A DNA stretch of 64,000 nucleotides from Trypanosoma brucei gambiense DAL972. Lineage: Eukaryota; Euglenozoa; Kinetoplastea; Trypanosomatida; Trypanosomatidae. The position numbers were made by a program, and so were the translations under genes. The stretch spans positions 620,001 to 684,000 of the forward strand of contig NC_026737.1 of the NCBI RefSeq assembly GCF_000210295.1, read 5' to 3'. Shown here piece after piece: positions 31,328-41,575 of the stretch (positions within the stretch are counted from its first letter, which is position 1; each line of letters opens with the position of its first letter). A model generated the notes under the pieces. The model was given only the letters and a program-made list of their open reading frames with translations. It ran no database searches and was not told where the DNA came from.

Positions 31328-31367
31328 TGTAACGCACGATCATCCGACAATCAAGCGGACGTCAGAT

Positions 31368-34300
31368 ATGCACAGCGTCAATCCCTACCTTTCAGCGATG
31401 TCGTTTAAAGGCACGGACTCCAGATTTGAGGTAACTTTACCGCCGTCTCACTGCGAAGCGCTTCAGGGTATAAACAGGCAAGAAAAACCCAAAACCACTA
31501 CTGTACCCCAGACGAACCATCCGCTACCACTCAGTGATTATGCGCAACCCATTGTCCGTAAGGCCGGCTTGGTTAAAGCGTCAACAAGTAGTGTTGTTTC
31601 CCAATTCCGTGCTGAGGGTAGTGTTATGGAACCGGTACATGCTCTCCACACTTGTATTCGTCATTTCCTTTCACATCCCGACGTGTACGGCAGCGATGTA
31701 CGTGCTATGCTAGATCGAGAACTAATGTACGTTATGCGTGTGAAAGCGTCGGAAAGCGCCCTGCTGACATCCACCACCGTCCCTGTTTCCAGCGTATCAC
31801 TCCCTTCCATTGCCAACACGGTGCCGGAGAATAACAAAGTCGGTACTTCTTTCCTCGGTAAATGCTCCAATTGGGTGGTCACGCCACGCTCCGTAGATGC
31901 GGCGGTAAACTTGGATGCGGCGTTTGGCCCCAACGGCATGTTTGGGCTCGGGAGCGCGAAGCTGGTTGATGGATCCACAGGACTATTTTCACTACTTGAA
32001 CGAAATAGAAATCTCCTGACAATTCAGGAGCGGCAGCTGCCAATGGAAGATGGCGAAGAGAAGGGTTCGCCCTCGACTATGAGTCCCTTGAATGATTGGG
32101 AAGAAAAGAGTGTAAAAACCGATGGCGGACGTTATCGCGAAAAGTCTCGAGTGCATTTTTCCGTCAATACGCAGTCAGGACCGGATGTGTCCAGTGAATA
32201 TGGAGCAAAGTTGCTCATTGATGGTGCAGGATACGAAATATCATTTCTCAGAAGTCAACTTCACCAAGTCGAGGCGGCGTACAACGCAAAGTGTATTCGC
32301 CTTCATGAGCTACAGCAGGAAAGTAATCGGTTCGCGACTGAGCTAGAGAGTTTGGAAGAGAGAAATCGTCAACAAAATGCAAAGATTAATGAACTGAGTC
32401 AGCAGGTTGATGGTCTAACACGCGAGGCGGAGCGGTGGAAACGCCGTGCTAATGAAATTAACATTAATGAAAAGGCTCACGGCGGGCGGGGTCCAACAGA
32501 TCAAACACGCCGAATGCAGGCATCGCAGTACGTAGAGCTCAAGAGGGAGTATACGCACATGTCGCAGCTCTGGAGAGAAACGGAGAAGTCGTTGCAGGAG
32601 ACAAGGCGTTCTTTGGAGAGTGCAGAGAAGGAAAATCGTGTCTCACACCGCTACCTGACGGATGCCTTTTCCTTCATTGAGAGGCTGGAGCGTCGAATCA
32701 AGCGGCGCGACGACTTCATCGAGAAACTAAAGCTTCGACAAGACTCCATGGAAGAGCGGTACGAAAAGATTTTGTGGTGCTTGAATGAGTTGCAAACCCT
32801 TAGGGGCCAGCACTCCTACGTAGACTATCTTCTCTCCGAGAATAACGTGTGGTCCATGTTTCTTTTCTCACGTCTTCAATGCCGCTTGGCGAGTGTGGGT
32901 CACGTTGACGAGGTGGCATACGATACAAGTATCCCCCTCTATTTCCGACGCACGGCAGCAGGAGGGAAGTTGGCCGATGCTTACAGCCCACAGCTTGTGT
33001 ACAGATTGATAACAGAACACGTTCAGGGAAAGCGAAGGGGCCTACCGGTGGCCAATGATACTTTCCCCTTCGCAGTACCATGCTGGAGGGGGATGCATTC
33101 TATTAGCTACTTTTCTGCTACCGGCGGCAACCGGACTCCCAACACAAGCATTATGCTCTCTGGGGAGCTAACTCATGATCGACCGCGGCGCAGTCTACCG
33201 CTCCTGACGCTCGCAACTGTGCTGCTGCCACCGCAGAATGGCGCAGCACCCGGGGAAGTGATTGTCGATGAAGATATACCCAACAGTGGACAGTACGACC
33301 AACTCACTCTCCGCTACCTCATATATTGCTTCTGGGGAGAGCGTTTGACGCAGTACAAGCGGGAAACGGAGCGTCGGCGTGAAGAATACATAGCTGCAAG
33401 GGAAAAGGCGGCTGCACTTGATATTTCAGTTGACGTGGACATAGAGAGTGGGGCAAATGACATGGATGAAAGCATTAAATTTCCCACTTTCTTGGCTGCT
33501 CTTGTTGAATACGTGCGCCGCCTTTGCCCCTATAAGGCTCCGAAAGGGGAAGAGGAGAGTGCGCCCAAGCTTGTGGGTCCCGTCTTTGTTCGTGGTGTGG
33601 TGCTCAACCTCGAGGGAGCGCCTGCCAACCCACGCATGTGCCTTCCCTTCATCTTTCAAAAAGAAGAAAACGGGTCGGAGACGCCAGTTCCACTTTCCCC
33701 TCAGGCCCGTGAGCTGCTCTTCGCACTTTACTACTACGCGGAGGAATACAAGGATGTGGACTCGGATTTCCGCCTCTTCCACCTGGTCGCACATCAGCAG
33801 TTACCTGAGTTGGTTGCCATCAACTTCTACGCCAGCATGGAGGCCATGCGCACCGAATGCGATAACGTTATTTGCGAGAGCCTCAGGGGGACCCGGAACG
33901 CACCCGAAGACAAAACGTGCGACGGCGCTGAACAGCAATGCCCGGACGAAGCTACAACGGAATTACTTTTCACTGATTCGCCAGCGGAGACACTGCGCAA
34001 GGTGGCAGTGATGGTCGACGAGGCCCCTCTAGCTGAGGAAGACACTTGCATGGAGGCTGATAGTGATGGAGAAGGGTATGGTGTTATACTTCCGGGAGCC
34101 GTAGGGGAAAATGAGGGGAACAAGGAGAAGCAAGAGGCCGGGCAGGAGCCGACCCCTTGCTACTTGACGAAGTTGAAACATGACATCCTGGCTTGTCTCA
34201 ACAGGAATACCGAAAAGCCTGAGGCCAGTGCCACCAATACTTCTGTGCGGTCACCTAAGGCCGACGATACCACCGAAACATCAGACGCACTCTCCGTCCC

Positions 34301-36254
34301 GAAACAGTGGAAGCGCATCGACGAAAAGTTGCAGCACATGCTGGCTCCATTTTCGTCCCTTTTGCATGCATTTAAGAAATACAAGGAGCGAAGGTCTCTC
34401 GGCGGGCGGCGTTGCGACAGACATAAGGCGAGATGTCGTTTAGATATACTTCCCGGTTCCCGGTCACTGATTGCCATTGAGACGTTTATTGCAATACTGC
34501 ATAAGCATTGCTTTGCCACATACGCCCTCTCCTGTTCCGGAAGTGTCCGCTCCTCGCTTCTTGACGCTGCAATGAAGGGTGGCCATGGTGGGAATGACGC
34601 AAATGATGTGGGCCCCTTCACACGTGTTGGCCAATTGCCGCCCATGAACAAGCACATCCGCCGCCTGCGGTTTGCCATTGCAATGGATCAGCCCTCCTCT
34701 CTTTTGCGATACACCGACCTCTTCACTGTGGATTCGCGGTTTGGTACGCCATCTCACTTCCATAACGAATACCTTAGATTAACCATCGATACGTACCTTG
34801 AGCAACAAGAGGCATACATGAATGTCATCCTTGGTTCATGTGTGGTTCGTGATGGACGCACCATTCCCACTCCAGTGGTGGATTCGGATGGCATCTTGCC
34901 ATTCCCGGCGCTTCGGGCGGGTTTTGAAGCCGTTCTTCGGAAGTTGTCTTTCGCTCCCAAAGAAAGCAACATAGTGGCCAAACATTTCCTTAACTACTGT
35001 GACTTGCTGCGACATGAGGATGATATCCGGCAGGAACAATACGTTGATGCACCGCTAGTAATATGCGCAGAGGTGGTATCTAAAAAAGATTTTGCGAGAG
35101 AATCTGCATTACTGAGAGAGCACAGTTGGTCTGTGGAGGATGAGGCAGCCTCCTGTTCACTTTTGCATCTCTCGCTTGCCGCACGAATGATGTATATTGT
35201 TTGGGGATTGAATTCCTCTTCGAAAGGGCGGTTAGCGATCTCAATGCTTCCAGGAGCTGCCCGTAGTTTTGTGAACGCAGGCTGTACGATTGGCGGGCAC
35301 TTGGTGCCTTCAGAGAGCTCCGACTCCGCAGAAGGGTTATGCCCACTTCGAGAGGACCTTGAGCCCCTCTTTAGGTTTGAAGTGGAGGAAGAGTGCCGTG
35401 ATGCGCTAAACCGCGCTAAAGTTGGGTACGGGCGACGCAATGAATTGCGGCAGCTGCTGATGGAAACAGAAGATGTACCGACAGCGAAGGCAACGGAGTC
35501 ATCAGCGGCAATCACCGACGTGCGAGAGGTCGAGGGAATGGATCCGTGGGAGTTGCTGGTAGATATTGGTTGCTTTTGTCCCCTTTTTGGTGCTAGATTG
35601 CGTCCGGGAACACATTCATTGTACGGGGAAGCCACGTCCGTGTGTTCTAGGAAGACTAGAACTTCCAAGCGCGTTTCTCCAAGGCCATCGTCATGTGACA
35701 CCGATGCCCCAGCGGGAGCCATTCATTTGTCAGGTGGCGCCTCGCTTTTACGGTTTTTCGGTGCCCGGCGGGCTGCGAAAACGAAAGGCGATAAGCGGAA
35801 GTCAAAGAATCGCAGGAACTCTCAAGAATTACCGGGAGCAGTGTTCGCGCAAGTACTGCGTTCTGAAGTTGCGCCTGTTCACTACCAAAGTATATTAGAA
35901 AACCTTGCTGCTGTGAGCTCTGAGGCAAACGCCTCCGTTAAGTGTGTTGTTGACCTTGCGAATGCCACAAGTCTCCTTCGTAATCCCCATGTTTCGTCGC
36001 CCCACTCCGCATCGTTACAGCAGCAGACGGAGGTAAGCAATTCTACGATCCCCGAATCGCCGGCCTCACGGCGCTCAAGGGCGGCAAAGGGCCGAGATGG
36101 TCACGCATCATTTTTGGATGGCAGCGAGCAGCGGGCCTACAGCCCACTCGCCATGTCATCTTCAGACAAAAGCGAGCTGGAAGGCGGGGATCTGGCACCC
36201 TCGTCGTTGGCGAGACAACTCCACGTTGCCTCCGCAGTACTCAGTTTATTGTAA
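31368..36254 (+). CDS. Large orphan protein with central coiled coil
   Basis: The protein has 1628 residues from the ATG at 31368. The frame stays open back to a TTG at 31071, but that stretch is homopolymer-rich and precedes the likely splice acceptor. Residues 1-290 are polar and Ser/Thr-rich. A long Glu/Arg/Leu-rich coiled coil spans about 295-480. The rest is a mix of globular-looking regions rich in Leu, Arg and aromatic residues separated by acidic linkers, for example near 880-930. A segment at about 1170-1190 (VVDSDGILPFPALRAGF) resembles a single EF-hand loop, but the acidic residue at position 12 is not there. The tail (about 1430 onward) is basic and Ser-rich. I do not recognise a family. 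Size and coiled coil suggest a cytoskeletal or flagellar role, which is an inference. Confidence 0.8.
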   Translation: MHSVNPYLSAMSFKGTDSRFEVTLPPSHCEALQGINRQEKPKTTTVPQTNHPLPLSDYAQPIVRKAGLVKASTSSVVSQFRAEGSVMEPVHALHTCIRHFLSHPDVYGSDVRAMLDRELMYVMRVKASESALLTSTTVPVSSVSLPSIANTVPENNKVGTSFLGKCSNWVVTPRSVDAAVNLDAAFGPNGMFGLGSAKLVDGSTGLFSLLERNRNLLTIQERQLPMEDGEEKGSPSTMSPLNDWEEKSVKTDGGRYREKSRVHFSVNTQSGPDVSSEYGAKLLIDGAGYEISFLRSQLHQVEAAYNAKCIRLHELQQESNRFATELESLEERNRQQNAKINELSQQVDGLTREAERWKRRANEININEKAHGGRGPTDQTRRMQASQYVELKREYTHMSQLWRETEKSLQETRRSLESAEKENRVSHRYLTDAFSFIERLERRIKRRDDFIEKLKLRQDSMEERYEKILWCLNELQTLRGQHSYVDYLLSENNVWSMFLFSRLQCRLASVGHVDEVAYDTSIPLYFRRTAAGGKLADAYSPQLVYRLITEHVQGKRRGLPVANDTFPFAVPCWRGMHSISYFSATGGNRTPNTSIMLSGELTHDRPRRSLPLLTLATVLLPPQNGAAPGEVIVDEDIPNSGQYDQLTLRYLIYCFWGERLTQYKRETERRREEYIAAREKAAALDISVDVDIESGANDMDESIKFPTFLAALVEYVRRLCPYKAPKGEEESAPKLVGPVFVRGVVLNLEGAPANPRMCLPFIFQKEENGSETPVPLSPQARELLFALYYYAEEYKDVDSDFRLFHLVAHQQLPELVAINFYASMEAMRTECDNVICESLRGTRNAPEDKTCDGAEQQCPDEATTELLFTDSPAETLRKVAVMVDEAPLAEEDTCMEADSDGEGYGVILPGAVGENEGNKEKQEAGQEPTPCYLTKLKHDILACLNRNTEKPEASATNTSVRSPKADDTTETSDALSVPKQWKRIDEKLQHMLAPFSSLLHAFKKYKERRSLGGRRCDRHKARCRLDILPGSRSLIAIETFIAILHKHCFATYALSCSGSVRSSLLDAAMKGGHGGNDANDVGPFTRVGQLPPMNKHIRRLRFAIAMDQPSSLLRYTDLFTVDSRFGTPSHFHNEYLRLTIDTYLEQQEAYMNVILGSCVVRDGRTIPTPVVDSDGILPFPALRAGFEAVLRKLSFAPKESNIVAKHFLNYCDLLRHEDDIRQEQYVDAPLVICAEVVSKKDFARESALLREHSWSVEDEAASCSLLHLSLAARMMYIVWGLNSSSKGRLAISMLPGAARSFVNAGCTIGGHLVPSESSDSAEGLCPLREDLEPLFRFEVEEECRDALNRAKVGYGRRNELRQLLMETEDVPTAKATESSAAITDVREVEGMDPWELLVDIGCFCPLFGARLRPGTHSLYGEATSVCSRKTRTSKRVSPRPSSCDTDAPAGAIHLSGGASLLRFFGARRAAKTKGDKRKSKNRRNSQELPGAVFAQVLRSEVAPVHYQSILENLAAVSSEANASVKCVVDLANATSLLRNPHVSSPHSASLQQQTEVSNSTIPESPASRRSRAAKGRDGHASFLDGSEQRAYSPLAMSSSDKSELEGGDLAPSSLARQLHVASAVLSLL

Positions 36255-37586
36255 GAGAAAGCTCTTACGAGAAAGAGAGGAAAGGATGGGAGGAGAGCGG
36301 GAAAAGAAAAAAAGGGGGAAAATGCAGAACAAACAAATACGACAAGCGGTTGGGATGAGGAAGCGAGGAGGTTGTAGAGGAAACTACGAGTTGACGTAAA
36401 GAAGGAAGACTGAGCACTTTGGGAGGGGAAGGATAGAACTCTAACTCATTATTGGGTGCTCCCACCGGTGATAGTGGACGGTGACGGCATGTAAATGTGT
36501 TTTACACATGTCTCTCTTGTGTGTTTTTGTGCTAGTTTTGAATTGTATGATGTCATCCCAAGGAGCGAAACTCGTCACCTTCGACCCCTAACCCACACAC
36601 GCGCGCACGTACTTCTCTTCCTCAATGTTTTTTATAGACATCTGATGCGCCGCATGGTTTCAGAAGGCGTTTTTTGTTGTTGTTGTTTTTTCCGAATAGC
36701 TCTCAGTCACTTGATGTAAATTTGTATACTCTTCACCTTTGGTATTACGGTCATTTACAGTTGTTTGCGGTCGGTTACACACCACGGCAGGTGGGCAGAT
36801 TTCCCCCCTTCCCCGACCCTCGGCTTTATTCTTTGATCATTTTGAATACTTATTGTGTTTGGCAATACTGCGGACTTCAAGGCCACATCGGTCCCCGTGG
36901 GTGTCAAGTCCCACATGTGTCTACACCTGACCAGAGCGATATGGCCAGCAACTTTCAACCGTATTGACCTTCTCTTTTTTTTTCTCAGTTTTGCATCTTA
37001 CGGGTTTAAAGGCGTTGTACAGTTTTCGGGTCGATCGGCTGTTGACATGTCGCCAGCCCACGGAGGCAAAGGGGGGGAATGACCGCGTTGAGATGAATCT
37101 TTTTCTCACTTTTTTTTTCTTTTTTGAATGGTGCCTTTGGAAGTTGAAACGAGCATCGCAGGTCAGCGGATTGAGGCAAATGTTAGATCAGTACAACATT
37201 TTCCCGGAGCACATGCTGCTGTCCATTCTTGGGCCTTATTCCTGTCACTTTGAAAATTAAAAAAAAAGGTGATAAAGGAAAGAAGGCAGTCGGACAAAGG
37301 GGGAAATTTTGTGTTTACACCTGATCGGACCACTTTTTTTTCTTTTTCTTTTGATCCATCAGTTTAGCTGACTGGATAGCTGATTGGCCCTGGGATTTTT
37401 GGTCCTGGGAAGACGTTGCATGAAATTAGGCCACCCATCACTGTCACTTTTCGGGAGGCGCCCGTCAAGCTGCTGCGTCTTGTCACTGCACTTCCCATAT
37501 TATGTTGCATTTGTTTTTACCTTCTGAAATTGTTCTCCATTACATGCACACGACAACAATAGTATCGTGGGGTTCGCGTCAGTGCG
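36255..37586. other. 1.3 kb spacer
   Basis: Purine-rich at first (36255-36400), then T-rich. No gene is seen. A T/C stretch at 37508-37540 with AG at 37561-37562 would give the next gene a 24-nt leader. Confidence 0.6.
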
Positions 37587-38318
37587 ATGCGCGGCGTGGT
37601 GTACTACGGCGAGCAGTTTGTAGAGGTTCCCGATGCAACCGTCACGCTGAGGGATATATGCACATCATTCGGCCTGACGGGAGAGTTTGTGGGTTTTTCA
37701 TTGAAAAACCGGGCTAGCGGTCTCGTTGTGGCCACGCTTCCTTTTGAGGTTCTCCCCGAAGTGTCAAGTGCCAGTGGCGACGTCGATGAGATGACGTACG
37801 ATCTTATCACACCTGCTGACGGCGATGCCGCAACGGAGGAGAGAGATCCAACAACTGACGATATGACGGACATCTTAAAACAACTCGTGCAGCTTGGCGC
37901 CACCCCTTTACTTAGCGCAGAGACCGACGCATTGATAGATCCGTACGAACCGCGAGCGGCACCAGGGCTTTTGCTTCGCACCATTTACCCACCGTCTGCT
38001 TATTGTCCATACCGCTACCGTGGCGACCCCGTCAAAGCGGTTGGGCGTTTTGGTGCAACATCCTCCGCTGCGACACATTCAGCGAGTCCGCCATATATGA
38101 GCGCTGTGGAAGTGTACACTGTGGAAAAGGCAACAGGGGCAGCGCTACGAGGTCGTCCAGACCTGACGCCAAAAACCGAGGAGGAAGCAAATGATATTAT
38201 GCGGGGGTTGCTTACAGCGGCAACGCAAGCGAAGGCGATGATTGCGCTAACAAGCGCAGAGGAGCGTCGCCACGCGGAGGTGGATGTCAAGCCGAACATT
38301 TATCCCACGGCCACTTAG
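37587..38318 (+). CDS. Hypothetical protein, 243 residues
   Basis: I do not recognise it. The first 60 residues alternate beta-type segments with one helix (VVYYGEQFVEVPDATVTLRD), a layout reminiscent of ubiquitin-like beta-grasp domains, but this is only a by-eye resemblance. Residues 65-110 are acidic and probably disordered, then comes a Pro/Tyr-rich stretch (IYPPSAYCPYRYRGDP near 132), and the C-terminal 70 residues are helical and Ala-rich. No membrane span or targeting signal is obvious. The ATG at 37587 and the nearby acceptor agree well. Confidence 0.75.
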   Translation: MRGVVYYGEQFVEVPDATVTLRDICTSFGLTGEFVGFSLKNRASGLVVATLPFEVLPEVSSASGDVDEMTYDLITPADGDAATEERDPTTDDMTDILKQLVQLGATPLLSAETDALIDPYEPRAAPGLLLRTIYPPSAYCPYRYRGDPVKAVGRFGATSSAATHSASPPYMSAVEVYTVEKATGAALRGRPDLTPKTEEEANDIMRGLLTAATQAKAMIALTSAEERRHAEVDVKPNIYPTAT

Positions 38319-39043
38319 TTTGCGGAGGTGAAACGGACGCGTATGCGCGCGCAAGGGACAAAAAAAAAAGAGTTCGTGGTGGGGTTTGTTTCTACTGGTT
38401 TCTCAGATAACGACGCAGGATGGTTTGAAGTACCCCTGTCATTTCGTTTTGGTACTTTGTTACGCGATTGTCGTACAGTCAGCGTGTGGCTGACGTTTAC
38501 CTGAGATATCTTCTATTTACAGCGAATAAGAAGAATGTAACGGAGCACAATAAGACACACACCTGACCGACTTGGCAAAATTCTGGTATTTGCTAAAGCA
38601 CTGTTGAGTGGTTGACAGAACTTGGTGTCAATTAATGCATCCTCGTTGCATAAAAAATTGGGGCATGGGAGGCTGACGCTCCCGCGCGGGACACTGTGTG
38701 GATGTGACGCGGTGAAGTGTTTTTTCTTCGTTCTGTGATTATTGCATGCAGAAGGGTGGCGGAAGCTCCTGCGCTGAGTGGGTGTTGGTCACACCAGAAG
38801 ACGAGGCCTCGTCAACTTCCTCACTTCGTCTCTTGCTGGTGGGAGAGGGAAGAGTTGCATCACGTTGAAGAAAGAAGAAAAAATGTTAAGTGCATGGTGC
38901 TTTTACTTTTGATCTTGTCCTGTCTAATTCACAAACACAAGCACATGAGCTCCCCCATTACACTATGTTCTCTTTCGCCCTGTATTCGTTTCCGTTTTTA
39001 TTGTTGTGTGCGCACAGTTTTGTGAGGTGGTAGCAGCAACGAA
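38319..39043. other. 725-bp spacer
   Basis: No gene is seen. The T/C-rich stretch at about 38960-39005 with AG at 39016-39017 gives a 26-nt leader to the helicase gene. Confidence 0.6.
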
Positions 39044-41575
39044 ATGAAAGGTGTAGGTACGTGGGAGTCTGCCATGGAGGTAGCGGAAGAGCAGCAGCAG
39101 CAGCAAAAAAAACGTGGTGGCGGCTTTCAGTCGTTCGGTCTTGAAAAACCTCTTCTCGATGGCATTTTGAGACTTGGCTACAACGTGCCAACACCCATTC
39201 AGCGCAGAGCCATACCGCCAATGATGCAGGGAAACGACATTGTTGCCATGGCCCGAACGGGATCGGGAAAAACGGCGGCCTTCCTCATTCCTATGCTTCA
39301 TTTACTGAAGGCACACAGCAAAATTGTTGGAGTTCGCGGGCTCATCCTGTCTCCCACACGTGAGTTAAGCATGCAAATCCTCCGCTTCGGTATTCAGATT
39401 AGCAAGTTCTTGGATCTCCGATTCGTAGCACTTGTTGGGGGTAACTCCTTGGAACAACAGTTTGAGATGTTGGCATCCAACCCAGATATCGTAGTGGCAA
39501 CACCCGGACGTATATTACACATTATGGAGGAAGCTTCACTGCAACTTTCCATGGTGAAATCCATAGTGTTAGACGAGGCTGATCGCTTGTTTGAGCTTGG
39601 TCTGCAACCACAAATTGTTGCCATTATGCAGAAGATTCCGGAGTCTTGCCAGCGGTCACTTTTCTCTGCAACAATGCCTAGTGTTCTCGCAGAGTTTACC
39701 AATGCCGGTCTCCACAACCCTGTGGTCCTCCGCCTAGATGCGGAAATGAAACTGAGTGATAAACTCAAACAGAGTGCCTTTTTTGTGCGAAATGACGAAA
39801 AAATTGCGGCACTCATTGTGCTGTTGAAGAAAGTGATTGGCATTGAAGCCAGTGACAAAAAGAGCGAAAGTGCGGAGAAGCAGGCCCTTGTATTCGTGGA
39901 GTCTAAATTCCATGTAGACTACCTGGAGGCAATCATGGAGGCTTACCATATCTCTTGCAGCGCCGTACACGGACAGATGGATCAGGAGGGGCGCCGCAAT
40001 GCCGTTCGTGCCTTTGCCAAGCGGGAGACGAGTGTTATGATCGTGACAGATGTCGCCGCCCGCGGTTTAGACCTCCCTCTGCTGGACAACGTAGTTAACT
40101 TCTCTTTCGCACCAACACCCAAGTTGTTTGTGCATCGAGTTGGTCGCGTAGCGCGCGCCGGTCGCTCCGGGGCGGCGTACTCTATCCTAACCTTTGAGGA
40201 CTTCCCCCACTACGTAGACCTCATGGCATTTCTTAACCGACCATTGCAATGCCGGAAAGAACCTGGGGACCTTCTCTTTACTGCTGATGACGGCTGCTAC
40301 GGTCGTATGCCGGAGGACGCGCTGCAGCTTGAGCTGGATTTCATTCGACGGCTCGTGCAGAACGATGTGGAACTTAAGGGCATGACAAAGGTAGTAGAAA
40401 ACGCTCATAAGAAGTTTGCCCGCACAAAGAAGAAGGCTACACACGATGGCATTCAAACGGCGCGGCAGAGTGAATATCAGTTTGATAGTACGCCACTTCA
40501 TCCAATATTTGTGGAACGGTTGGAAAAAAAGGAAATCGCCGCTGACGAGGCGCGTGTTGGGCTGAAACGTTTCAAGGCGAAGGAGTCTCTGTTGGAGATC
40601 GTCCATGGAGAGAAAATGATGGAAATCAAGAAACCAGTTACCGTTCAATCTCTCTGGAGGGAGCAACGACAGAGGGGTGAGGATAAAGAGGGGAGTGAAA
40701 AAGTTGACACTGGAAGCGATAAAAAGCAGGGAAAGCACGAATCTGAAAACTGTGTTTCAATGGTGGCTCGCAAGAATGGGGCGGTGAAGGGCAGCTCGAC
40801 TATGGGAAGAAAGCTTTCACTCGCCGAATCGCTTCTCTTGAAAGCACAGGAGCGGAAGAAGCGTGAAAGAGAGGCAGTCAACGGTGAGGAGAACGATGAT
40901 GTCGATGGCATCACGGTTTTTCCAGCGCGTGCCGCGTACCATAGCAACTCGAGAGCTGGTGCAATCGGCGGTATGGAGTGCAACAGTGACAAGTACCGCG
41001 ACCGCGAGTTCTTTATGGAAGACGTCAAGCGCAACACCATTGAAGATGTCCACTACTCGGTAAAGGATGCAACGTTTGACATTGGAGCTGACACAGCACA
41101 GGAGGCACAACAGCGACGGCAAGTTTACGCTTGGAGCAAGAAGAAGAACCGATACGTTCGCATGAATGTCAACGATGCCAAAGCGCTTCTTCGCGGAGTG
41201 AAGAATGAGGCTGGTAAGGCGGTAAACTTCAAGACAAAGCTGAAGACGTACTCTAAGTGGACCAAAAAGAGCAACCTTCGCATTCAGGACGCTGGTGAGG
41301 AGGAAGATCTCGGGCCACTGCGCCAAGCACGCGATGCGCAGCGGCAAAATGAACGGGGAGTAGGAGATGAGGATGATGGATTCGATGAGACGGAGGAAGT
41401 GGACATCAGTAACCCTAATCAAGGAAAGAAACTGCGGATTGGACGGAAGCTGCGCCGGCTTCCAAAGGATGGTCATGTGCGTACTTTCGAGGAAATGGCT
41501 CTCATGAAGAGAAAGGCGGCAAAGGAGAAGGCACGGTTGGAGCGCAAAAAGCAGAAAGGTAAACGAAAAAGGTGA
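39044..41575 (+). CDS. DBP10: DEAD-box ATP-dependent RNA helicase, Dbp10/DDX54 type
   Basis: All DEAD-box motifs are intact in this 843-residue protein: Q motif with FQSFGL and PTPIQ, motif I ARTGSGKT, Ia SPTREL, Ib TPGR, II DEAD at 177-180, III SAT, V TDVAARGLD and VI HRVGRVARAGR. The LDEADRLFELGL and GNDIVAMARTGSGKT wording and the long C-terminal tail match Dbp10/DDX54, a nucleolar helicase of large-subunit ribosome assembly. The tail after about residue 450 is highly charged with Lys/Glu-rich and Lys/Arg-rich stretches, ending in a basic nucleolar-type signal. A short Gln run lies near residues 17-21. The start is the first ATG after the acceptor. Confidence 0.9.
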   Translation: MKGVGTWESAMEVAEEQQQQQKKRGGGFQSFGLEKPLLDGILRLGYNVPTPIQRRAIPPMMQGNDIVAMARTGSGKTAAFLIPMLHLLKAHSKIVGVRGLILSPTRELSMQILRFGIQISKFLDLRFVALVGGNSLEQQFEMLASNPDIVVATPGRILHIMEEASLQLSMVKSIVLDEADRLFELGLQPQIVAIMQKIPESCQRSLFSATMPSVLAEFTNAGLHNPVVLRLDAEMKLSDKLKQSAFFVRNDEKIAALIVLLKKVIGIEASDKKSESAEKQALVFVESKFHVDYLEAIMEAYHISCSAVHGQMDQEGRRNAVRAFAKRETSVMIVTDVAARGLDLPLLDNVVNFSFAPTPKLFVHRVGRVARAGRSGAAYSILTFEDFPHYVDLMAFLNRPLQCRKEPGDLLFTADDGCYGRMPEDALQLELDFIRRLVQNDVELKGMTKVVENAHKKFARTKKKATHDGIQTARQSEYQFDSTPLHPIFVERLEKKEIAADEARVGLKRFKAKESLLEIVHGEKMMEIKKPVTVQSLWREQRQRGEDKEGSEKVDTGSDKKQGKHESENCVSMVARKNGAVKGSSTMGRKLSLAESLLLKAQERKKREREAVNGEENDDVDGITVFPARAAYHSNSRAGAIGGMECNSDKYRDREFFMEDVKRNTIEDVHYSVKDATFDIGADTAQEAQQRRQVYAWSKKKNRYVRMNVNDAKALLRGVKNEAGKAVNFKTKLKTYSKWTKKSNLRIQDAGEEEDLGPLRQARDAQRQNERGVGDEDDGFDETEEVDISNPNQGKKLRIGRKLRRLPKDGHVRTFEEMALMKRKAAKEKARLERKKQKGKRKR

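Larger units (their letters stand above)
27564..31367. other. 3.8 kb gene-poor spacer
   Basis: This is the longest gap in the window. It begins with C13 and (CA)9 at 27610-27639, is purine-rich at about 27690-28130, then T-rich with GTT, ATT and TTTA repeats, including (TA)n(TTTA)n at 29295-29358. A weak candidate of 95 codons at 28883-29170 is discussed under findings. The last 300 nt are T/G-rich and read open in the frame of the next gene, but probably belong to its 5' region. Confidence 0.6.

Noticed and set aside
31071..31367. 99-codon N-terminal extension of the 1628-residue protein
   Set aside because: It begins at TTG, is made of homopolymer and GTT-derived residues, and precedes the likely acceptor at 31326-31327.
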